Made by a program: the position numbers and the translations under genes. DNA of 7,551 bases from an uncultured Oscillospiraceae bacterium (GTDB taxonomy: Bacteria > Bacillota > Clostridia > Oscillospirales > Oscillospiraceae). Below the pieces are notes generated by a model. It saw only the letters and a program-made list of their open reading frames with translations, did not search any database and was not told the origin of the DNA. The stretch lies in NCBI GenBank assembly GCA_900754515.1, contig CAAEDD010000150.1:1-7551 (forward strand), written 5' to 3'. Below, piece after piece: positions 1 through 3,863 of this stretch (position 1 is its first letter; each line of letters starts with the position of its first letter).

Positions 1-11
1 GGATGTTAAGC

Positions 12-60
12 GGCCCCGCCGGAAAAATTTCCGGCGGGGCCTGGTTTATGTTTTATTTTT
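12..60 (+). terminator. Rho-independent terminator at the left edge
   Basis: A perfect GC-rich stem pairs 12-24 with 29-41 around a short A/T loop. On the plus strand it is followed by a T-rich but interrupted tail (45-60). On the minus strand the stem is followed by a tail with almost no T run, so the better reading is termination of a rightward gene lying left of the window. It may also stop the leftward DUF896 transcript, whose stop codon is only 12 nt away. Confidence 0.75.
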
Positions 61-280
61 TCGCCTCTTCGCTTCTTTTTTGCAGCTTGTGCTTTTTTCC
101 GTCCGGCGTCACGATGTAGGTGTTTTCCAGCACATCTATGGTTGCCCGGCGAAAGTCCGCAATATACTCGGCCCGCAGGGCAGCGCGTTCCCGCTGTTCA
201 GCATCCGTCAGCTCCCGCTCCCTGGCCAGGCGGCTCAACTCATTTATCCGGTCTATCTTCTTCTGTTCCATTTCAATCAT
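53..280 (-). CDS. DUF896 / UPF0291 (YnzC-like) small protein
   Basis: This is a small, highly charged helical protein of about 76 residues. It carries the DUF896 signature: KIDRINELSRLARERELT near the N terminus, then an E/R-rich second helix (ALRAEYIADFRRATIDVL), then the ENTYIVTPDGKKHKL tail. B. subtilis YnzC has the same layout and length; its structure is a two-helix hairpin and its molecular role is not established. In Bacillus it lies beside the SOS gene yneA, but no such neighbour is seen here. The frame is open upstream to a TTG at 340 and an ATG at 328. I prefer the ATG at 280, or the one at 271, because family members begin just before KIDRINEL and the ATG at 328 is buried in a predicted 5' hairpin. 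No start has a strong Shine-Dalgarno, so the start is uncertain. The family call is secure. Confidence 0.88.
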   Translation of the reverse strand: MIEMEQKKIDRINELSRLARERELTDAEQRERAALRAEYIADFRRATIDVLENTYIVTPDGKKHKLQKRSEEAKK

Positions 281-324
281 CCATTCCGCCGCCTTGGGGG
301 CGGCACAAAATTTAAGTAAACTTC

Positions 325-361
325 TCATCTTGTCCCGCAAGTCAGTTCAATGACAAGATGA
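325..361 (-). repeat. 10-bp inverted repeat at the 5' end of the DUF896 transcript
   Basis: Positions 325-334 pair perfectly with 352-361, leaving a 17-nt loop. With the promoter at 369-397, transcription should start near 361-362, so the stem would form the extreme 5' end of the mRNA. The right-hand base of the stem includes the possible ATG at 328-326, which argues against that start. It could be an mRNA-stabilising 5' hairpin, a translational control element or an operator for a dimeric repressor. Confidence 0.6.
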
Positions 362-368
362 CTGATAA

Positions 369-397
369 ATTATATTTTATAACATTAACCGAGTGAA
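369..397 (-). promoter_or_regulatory. Sigma-A-type promoter for the DUF896 gene
   Basis: Reading the minus strand, a -35 box TTCACT (397-392) is separated by exactly 17 nt from a consensus -10 box TATAAT (374-369). The spacer is A/T-rich. The promoter lies between the end of yfbR and the DUF896 gene, so DUF896 can be expressed independently of yfbR. Confidence 0.7.
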
Positions 398-413
398 AAG
401 CAGCTTTGCTCTG

Positions 414-1004
414 TCACTCCTCTATGGTGCCCAGCTCGTCCAGAGTCAGCTCAAAAGCCGGTATGAAGTGTTCCATAAAATACCTGACCTCCGGCAGTGG
501 GCTCTGCTCCAATATCTGCCGGGTCTGCTTCTCGGCGGATATGAATTCATCGTTGCCCGCCCGGCGTTCTTCTATACATTTTATATAGGCAGAAAGCTTG
601 TCGGCGGCCTTGACCAAATCGTGGCAGCGCTTCTCCGTTTCTCCATTTATCAACGGGCAAAATGCCCCTCGCAGCTCCTCCGGCAGAGTGGCCAGCAGCT
701 TACGGCAGGCAATGTTCTCTACTTCCTTGTAAGCCGCGTTTATCTCCGGACTATAATACTTTATAGGGGTGGGAAGATCCCCGGTCAGTATCTCGGAGCT
801 GTCATGATACAGTGCCACGGCGGCATATTCGTTTGGCTCACAGGGGACATGAAACACATCCCGACGTATCACCCCCAAGGCGTGGGCTATCACCGCCACC
901 ATGTGGCTGTGTTCCTGGATGTTCTCCGGCAGGGAGTTACGCATCAGGCTCCAGCGGCCGATATAGCGCATCCGGGAAATATAGGCAAAAAAATTGTCGC
1001 TCAT
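414..1004 (-). CDS. yfbR: 5'-deoxynucleotidase, YfbR-type HD-domain phosphohydrolase
   Basis: The 196-residue product matches E. coli YfbR in length and from end to end. That enzyme removes the phosphate from deoxyribonucleoside 5'-monophosphates in the cytosol, affecting dNTP pool balance. The metal-binding HD residues are present: H32 (EHS), H67-D68 (YHDSSE) and D135 (KAADKL). The Arg-Trp pair used for substrate selection in E. coli is R17-W18 (GRWSLMRN), and the LTGDLPTPIKYYSP segment is also conserved. The MSDNFFAYISR start lines up with the E. coli N terminus. Upstream of it is a GGAG with an unusually long 13-nt gap. The gene has its own promoter and diverges from typA. Its 3' end has only a weak 6-bp hairpin (397-412), so some read-through into DUF896 is possible. 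Confidence 0.95.
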   Translation of the reverse strand: MSDNFFAYISRMRYIGRWSLMRNSLPENIQEHSHMVAVIAHALGVIRRDVFHVPCEPNEYAAVALYHDSSEILTGDLPTPIKYYSPEINAAYKEVENIACRKLLATLPEELRGAFCPLINGETEKRCHDLVKAADKLSAYIKCIEERRAGNDEFISAEKQTRQILEQSPLPEVRYFMEHFIPAFELTLDELGTIEE

Positions 1005-1017
1005 ATTATATCTGGTT

Positions 1018-1021
1018 CTCC
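1018..1021 (-). promoter_or_regulatory. yfbR ribosome binding site with long spacing
   Basis: GGAG on the minus strand lies 13 nt upstream of the ATG at 1004, longer than the usual 5-10 nt. An ATG overlapping this GGAG opens only a five-codon frame, so it does not offer a better start. Homology to E. coli YfbR supports the ATG at 1004. Confidence 0.55.
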
Positions 1022-1040
1022 ATATAGTAATGTGGCTTTG

Positions 1041-1069
1041 ATTTTATCATCTTTACGGATTTTTTTCAA
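1041..1069 (-). promoter_or_regulatory. Sigma-A-type promoter for yfbR
   Basis: On the minus strand TTGAAA (1069-1064) and TAAAAT (1046-1041) are separated by exactly 17 nt; each box matches the consensus at five of six positions. Transcription would start near 1034, giving an untranslated leader of about 30 nt. Confidence 0.8.
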
Positions 1070-1097
1070 CGTTTATCAGGAGTTTACAGGAAAAGTG

Positions 1098-1126
1098 TTG
1101 CAAATCGCAAAAACTGGTGTTAAACT
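1098..1126 (+). promoter_or_regulatory. Possible typA promoter
   Basis: TTGCAA (1098-1103) and TAAACT (1121-1126) are 17 nt apart, each matching four of six consensus bases. This would give a leader of about 48 nt. An alternative -10, TATATT at 1145-1150, lacks a good -35. The region must hold a rightward promoter because the flanking gene is divergent, but which boxes are used is uncertain. Confidence 0.4.
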
Positions 1127-1167
1127 TTACGTTTGTGTGTAAATATATTTTGTAACTTGAAAAGGCA

Positions 1168-1172
1168 GGGAG
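1168..1172 (+). promoter_or_regulatory. typA ribosome binding site (decides the start)
   Basis: GGGAG lies 8 nt before the ATG at 1181. It fixes the start there rather than at the in-frame GTG at 1133, which has no Shine-Dalgarno and would add 16 residues unlike any TypA N terminus. Confidence 0.8.
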
Positions 1173-1180
1173 CACTTTAT

Positions 1181-3001
1181 ATGGATAAGCTTAGAAACGT
1201 AGCCATCATAGCCCATGTCGACCACGGCAAGACCACCCTGGTGGACGAGATGCTCAAGCAGTCCGGCGTATACCGGGAGAACCAGGAAGTGGTGGAGCGC
1301 GTCATGGACTCCAACGACCTGGAGCGTGAACGTGGCATAACCATCATGGCAAAGAATACCGCCGTCTGGTACGGCGATACCAAGATAAATATAGTAGATA
1401 CTCCGGGCCACGCCGACTTTGGCGGCGAGGTGGAGCGCATACTGAAGATGGTCAACGGAGTCATCCTTCTGGTAGACGCCGCCGAGGGCCCCATGCCCCA
1501 GACCCGTTTCGTGCTCAGCAAAGCTCTTGAGCTGGGCCACCGGGTTATCGTGGTGGTCAACAAGATAGACCGCCCCGACCAGCGCATCCACGAGGTTGTG
1601 GATGAGGTACTGGAGCTGCTCATGGATTTGGACGCCACCGACGAACAGCTGGATTCCCCCATGCTCTTCTGCTCCGGCCGTCAGGGCACCGCCAGCTATT
1701 CCCCCGACGTGCCCGGTACCGACCTTAAGCCTCTGTTCGAGACCATACTGGAGTACATCCCCGCCCCGGACATGGATACTGATGCCCCCTTCCAGATGCT
1801 GGTGAGCAACATTGACTACAATGAATATGTGGGCCGTATCGCCATTGGCCGCATTGAGCGGGGCGTCATTCGCCAGAACCAGGAGATAGAGGTCTGCAAT
1901 TACCATGACCCGGATGCCCCCGCCAGGAAGGCCAAGGCCGTCTCTCTCTATCAGTTTGACGGGCTGGACCGTGTCCCCGTAACTGAGGCGGGAGCCGGCA
2001 ACATAATAGCCATGAGCGGCATAGGCGATGTTACCATAGGCGACACCATCTGCGCCAAGGGCTTTGCCGAGGCTCTGCCCTTCGTGAAGATAAGCGCCCC
2101 CACTCTGGAGATGACCTTCTCCGTCAACGACAGCCCCTTTGCCGGCAGAGAGGGCAAGTTTGTCACCTCCCGTCAGATAAAGGACCGTCTCATGCGGGAG
2201 ACTCTGAAGGACGTATCCCTGCGGGTAAGCGAGATCGAGGGCAGCACCGACGGCTTTAATGTGGCAGGCCGGGGCGAGATGAGCCTTTCTATTCTTATAG
2301 AGACCATGCGCCGTGAGGGCTATGAGTTTCAGGTGTCCCCCCCGAGAGTGCTGTATCAGGAGATTGACGGCAAGCGCTGCGAGCCCGTGGAGCGGGTGGT
2401 GGTGGACGTGCCCTCGGATTACATGGGCTCCGTCATGGAGAAGCTGGGCGCCAGGAAGGGAGAATTTCTGGAGATGACCCCTGTGGGCAGCCGTATGAAG
2501 CTGGAGTTCCTTGTCCCCTCCAGAGGTCTCTTCGGCTACCGCAACGAATTTCTCACAGATACCAAGGGCGAGGGTATATTGGCCTCCGTATTTGAGCGCT
2601 ATGAGCCCTACAAGGGAGATATAGCCCGGCGCAGCACCGGCTCCCTCATCGCCTTTGAGACCGGCGAGGCCGTGGCCTACGGCATATGGAACGCTCAGGA
2701 AAGAGGCGCCATGTTCATCACTCCCGGCACCAAGGTATACGCCGGAATGGTGGTGGGCGTCTGCAACAAGAGCGAGGACGTGCCGGTGAACGTCTGCCGC
2801 ACAAAGCATCTGACCAACACCCGCGCCTCCGGCTCTGATGAGGCCCTGCGTCTGGTGCCCCCCAAACAGATGAGCCTGGAACAGTGCCTGGAGTTTCTTG
2901 CCGACGACGAGCTTCTGGAGGTCACCCCCAAAAACCTGCGCCTGCGCAAGCGTATCCTGGACCACAGCCAGCGCATGAAGGCCGTAATGCGCAATAAATA
3001 A
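1181..3001 (+). CDS. typA: Ribosome-associated GTPase TypA/BipA
   Basis: The 606-residue product is a translational GTPase of the EF-G superfamily. It binds the 70S ribosome and supports ribosome assembly and growth under stress or at low temperature. All G motifs are visible: AHVDHGKT (11-18), the RERGITI switch I (49-55), DTPGH (73-77) and NKID (127-130). These are followed by a beta-barrel domain, the alpha/beta domains shared with EF-G, and the TypA-specific C-terminal domain. RGLFGYRNEFLTDTKGEG and the RASGSDEALRL...LEQ segment near the end are family hallmarks. Length is normal and no key residue is missing. The gene diverges from yfbR and is followed 165 nt later by rpsO, which has its own promoter. 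About half of its isoleucine codons are ATA, more than in pnp or rpsO. The codons TTA, CTA and TCA are absent at least as far as position 2965. Confidence 0.97.
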   Translation: MDKLRNVAIIAHVDHGKTTLVDEMLKQSGVYRENQEVVERVMDSNDLERERGITIMAKNTAVWYGDTKINIVDTPGHADFGGEVERILKMVNGVILLVDAAEGPMPQTRFVLSKALELGHRVIVVVNKIDRPDQRIHEVVDEVLELLMDLDATDEQLDSPMLFCSGRQGTASYSPDVPGTDLKPLFETILEYIPAPDMDTDAPFQMLVSNIDYNEYVGRIAIGRIERGVIRQNQEIEVCNYHDPDAPARKAKAVSLYQFDGLDRVPVTEAGAGNIIAMSGIGDVTIGDTICAKGFAEALPFVKISAPTLEMTFSVNDSPFAGREGKFVTSRQIKDRLMRETLKDVSLRVSEIEGSTDGFNVAGRGEMSLSILIETMRREGYEFQVSPPRVLYQEIDGKRCEPVERVVVDVPSDYMGSVMEKLGARKGEFLEMTPVGSRMKLEFLVPSRGLFGYRNEFLTDTKGEGILASVFERYEPYKGDIARRSTGSLIAFETGEAVAYGIWNAQERGAMFITPGTKVYAGMVVGVCNKSEDVPVNVCRTKHLTNTRASGSDEALRLVPPKQMSLEQCLEFLADDELLEVTPKNLRLRKRILDHSQRMKAVMRNK

Positions 3002-3021
3002 GGCTTTTTACAGCTTTTGTA

Positions 3022-3050
3022 TTGACTTTGCGTAAAACTGATGTTATCAT
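3022..3050 (+). promoter_or_regulatory. Strong sigma-A-type promoter for rpsO
   Basis: TTGACT (3022-3027) and TATCAT (3045-3050) are separated by exactly 17 nt, each matching five of six consensus bases. Transcription would start near 3057, giving a leader of about 110 nt before rpsO. This is long for a ribosomal protein gene unless the leader is regulatory. Confidence 0.85.
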
Positions 3051-3063
3051 GCTTTAGTATGTT

Positions 3064-3134
3064 CGCCCGCGTTCCCGGCTATGGGGTCATGCCGCTATTG
3101 CGGTGGCCTTTCCGCCCATTGCTTAGGCGCAGGG
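3064..3134 (+). ncRNA. Candidate S15-binding autoregulatory leader of rpsO
   Basis: S15 commonly represses its own mRNA through leader structures that differ between bacterial lineages. The leader here can form a closing stem of CCCGCG (3066-3071) with CGC-A-GGG (3128-3134, one bulged A). Inside it are a CCC/GGG hairpin (3074-3076 with 3084-3086) and a CCGC-TATT-GCGG hairpin (3092-3103) extended by two G-U pairs. The result is a multi-branched fold like the junction that S15 recognises in 16S rRNA. A CGCC/GGCG hairpin (3113-3129) competes with the closing stem and could provide a switch. The ribosome binding site lies 15-20 nt beyond. The fold was drawn by eye and matches no specific published S15 leader class that I can name. 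Confidence 0.5.
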
Positions 3135-3166
3135 TATAGTATTTATTTGAAAGGGGTATAACCACT

Positions 3167-3433
3167 ATGATCACCAAAGAAGTCAAGACCCAGGTTATCA
3201 GCGAAAACGCCACTCACGAGGGGGATACCGGCTCTCCTGAGGTCCAGATCGCCATCCTGTCTCAGCGTATCCGTGAGCTCACCGAGCATCTGAAGAAGCA
3301 CCCCAACGACGACCACAGCCGTCTGGGTATGTACAAGATGGTCGGTAAGCGCCGCCGTCTGCTGGACTACCTGGCCAAGAAGGATATCGAGCGTTACCGC
3401 GCTATCATCGCAAAGCTGAACATCCGCAAGTAA
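3167..3433 (+). CDS. rpsO: 30S ribosomal protein S15
   Basis: The 88-residue product is ribosomal protein S15, a primary binder of the 16S rRNA central domain that starts platform assembly and forms a bridge to the 50S subunit. The family core is intact: DTGSPEVQIAILSQRI (20-35) and HPNDDHSRLGMYKMVGKRRR (45-64), followed by LLDYLAKKDIERY. H41, D48 and S51, the residues corresponding to the rRNA-contacting set of the E. coli protein, are present. Length is typical (E. coli has 89). AAGGGG (3151-3156) precedes the ATG by 10 nt. The stop codon lies in the loop of a 7-bp hairpin. The gene has its own promoter and structured leader, and pnp follows, as in many bacteria. Confidence 0.98.
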   Translation: MITKEVKTQVISENATHEGDTGSPEVQIAILSQRIRELTEHLKKHPNDDHSRLGMYKMVGKRRRLLDYLAKKDIERYRAIIAKLNIRK

Positions 3434-3440
3434 TTGCGGA
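3423..3440 (+). repeat. 7-bp hairpin over the rpsO stop codon
   Basis: TCCGCAA (3423-3429) pairs perfectly with TTGCGGA (3434-3440) around a GTAA loop that contains the TAA stop (3431-3433). There is no T run after it, so it is not itself a terminator. It may act as a 3' stabiliser or a processing landmark. Confidence 0.55.
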
Positions 3441-3474
3441 CCTTCAGCTTCTACTGAGGTTTATGAAGGTTTTT
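3440..3474 (+). terminator. Weak or conditional terminator after rpsO
   Basis: ACCTTCA (3440-3446) pairs perfectly with TGAAGGT (3464-3470), followed by a run of five T (3470-3474). The 17-nt loop is long. The left arm can instead pair with CTGAGGT (3454-3460), giving seven pairs with one bulged T and a 6-nt loop. The two folds exclude each other, so termination here may be leaky or conditional. Confidence 0.4.
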
Positions 3475-3475
3475 A

Positions 3476-3504
3476 TGGAGAGACAAGTTAATATTGTCTC
3501 TCCA
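3476..3504. repeat. Array hairpin 1
   Basis: An 11-bp perfect stem pairs 3476-3486 with 3494-3504 around a 7-nt A/T loop; the arm reads TGGAGAGACAA. There is no proper T tract on the plus strand, so it is a poor terminator despite its strength. Confidence 0.8.
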
Positions 3505-3507
3505 GTT

Positions 3508-3542
3508 TCATTTAAAAGAAAGTTTCACTTTCTTTTAAATGA
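3508..3542. repeat. Array hairpin 2, 15-bp perfect palindrome
   Basis: TCATTTAAAAGAAAG (3508-3522) is followed by a TTTCA loop and its exact reverse complement (3528-3542). It is the longest perfect stem in the window and is A/T-rich, unlike the GC-rich units that follow. Confidence 0.85.
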
Positions 3543-3548
3543 GGAATC

Positions 3549-3617
3549 ACACTTCGCTCCATGCCTCGGTCGTATGCCTGTGGCATACGATTCGACACTC
3601 CGCTCCGTGGGAAGTGT
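3549..3617. repeat. Array hairpin 3, compound arm with internal 9-bp hairpin
   Basis: The outer stem ACACTTC (3549-3555) pairs with GAAGTGT (3611-3617). After a 3-nt bulge, CCATG (3559-3563) pairs with CGTGG (3606-3610) with one wobble. At the tip TCGTATGCC (3570-3578) pairs perfectly with 3582-3590 around a 3-nt loop. An imperfect 15-nt direct repeat (3549-3563 and 3595-3609, 13 of 15 identical) flanks the tip. Confidence 0.7.
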
Positions 3618-3648
3618 TTTCCGCGACGTACACGCCGCCGCGGAAAAC
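3616..3648. repeat. Array hairpin 4
   Basis: GTTTTCCGCG (3616-3625) pairs perfectly with CGCGGAAAAC (3639-3648) around a 13-nt loop. It shares two bases with the base of hairpin 3. Confidence 0.75.
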
Positions 3649-3659
3649 GATCGAAATCA

Positions 3660-3681
3660 TTTTTTCGCCGGGGCGAAAAAA
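3660..3681. repeat. Array hairpin 5, near-perfect palindrome with T6 and A6 arms
   Basis: TTTTTTCGCC (3660-3669) and GGCGAAAAAA (3672-3681) are perfect reverse complements with two bases between. In RNA the loop must be a little larger. On neither strand is it followed by a T run. Confidence 0.75.
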
Positions 3682-3687
3682 CTCTGC

Positions 3688-3719
3688 GAGGCTTTCCCCG
3701 GTTTCTCAGCCTCCCTTTT
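3688..3719 (+). terminator. Array hairpin 6, terminator-like
   Basis: GAGGCT (3688-3693) pairs with AGCCTC (3708-3713) around a 14-nt loop, followed by CC and four T (3716-3719). The stem is short and the tail modest, so it is at best a weak rightward terminator closing the array. Confidence 0.4.
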
Positions 3720-3766
3720 ATTGTAAAAGACCCCCTGTCCAAAGGTAAACAATGTACTGCCCTCAT

Positions 3767-3829
3767 TGCTTAGTATTTGAAAAAGGTCCCGCCTCGAGCA
3801 AATGCCGGACTTTTTTCAAGTGCTAAGTA
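3767..3829 (+). promoter_or_regulatory. Long stem-loop in the pnp leader, candidate autoregulatory RNase III site
   Basis: Positions 3767-3789 can pair with 3807-3829 as an uninterrupted 23-bp stem. All four non-Watson-Crick pairs (3768-3828, 3774-3822, 3776-3820, 3785-3811) are G-U or U-G wobbles in plus-strand RNA; on the other strand they would be A-C mismatches. This points to selection on the transcript of pnp rather than on the DNA. After one C-C mismatch two more G-C pairs (3791-3805, 3792-3804) close an 11-nt loop. In E. coli the pnp leader carries a comparable long hairpin that is cut by RNase III, after which PNPase represses its own translation. The position here, 34 nt before the start, fits the same logic. 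No convincing promoter is seen for pnp, so its transcript may come from the rpsO promoter. Confidence 0.7.
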
Positions 3830-3863
3830 TGGGGGATGTACGGAATTTTAAAGGAGAATCCAG

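Larger units (their letters stand above)
3476..3713. repeat. Array of six consecutive hairpins between rpsO and pnp
   Basis: About 240 nt consist almost entirely of inverted repeats placed end to end, with only a few unpaired bases between units: 3476-3504, 3508-3542, 3549-3617, 3616-3648, 3660-3681 and 3688-3713. Several stems are perfect at 10-15 bp. Reading frames stay open on both strands here, but they are by-products of the palindromes: none has a properly spaced ribosome binding site, and the translations show no domain I know. The layout resembles dispersed palindromic intergenic repeats or miniature elements. It could equally be a structured RNA processed out of the rpsO-pnp transcript. 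No transposase or clear target-site duplication is visible. Each hairpin is listed separately. Confidence 0.75.

Noticed and set aside
397..412. A small hairpin after yfbR as a terminator
   Set aside because: Only six pairs including one G-U, and no T run beyond the stem; it also overlaps the DUF896 -35 box.
1098..1110. TTGC-GCAA inverted repeat as an operator in the typA promoter
   Set aside because: Only four base pairs around a 5-nt gap; such repeats occur by chance.
393..1142. A 249-codon plus-strand frame over yfbR
   Set aside because: It is antisense to a clear YfbR homologue and crosses the divergent promoter region.
1133..1180. A GTG start extending TypA by 16 residues
   Set aside because: It has no ribosome binding site and would start inside the promoter/leader; the ATG at 1181 has GGGAG at 8 nt and matches the family N terminus.
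1127..2965. A 612-codon minus-strand frame covering typA
   Set aside because: It is the codon-aligned antisense of typA, for the same reason as the frame opposite pnp.
3000..3017. A hairpin at the typA stop codon as a terminator
   Set aside because: Six A/T-weighted pairs including a wobble, and only one further T after the stem; too weak to call.
3463..3726. An 87-codon plus-strand frame in the rpsO-pnp gap
   Set aside because: Its ATG is only 3 nt after a GAGG, too close for a ribosome binding site. Its whole body is made of the inverted repeats of the array, and the translation shows no recognisable domain.
3512..3766. An 84-codon minus-strand frame over the hairpin array
   Set aside because: It is open because of the palindromes and GC-rich content; there is no good ribosome binding site and the arginine-rich translation is of a kind typical of non-coding frames.
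3721..3766. A promoter for pnp
   Set aside because: TTGTAA at 3721-3726 has no acceptable -10 at 16-19 nt, and the -10-like TAGTAT at 3771-3776 has no -35. Nothing could be supported.
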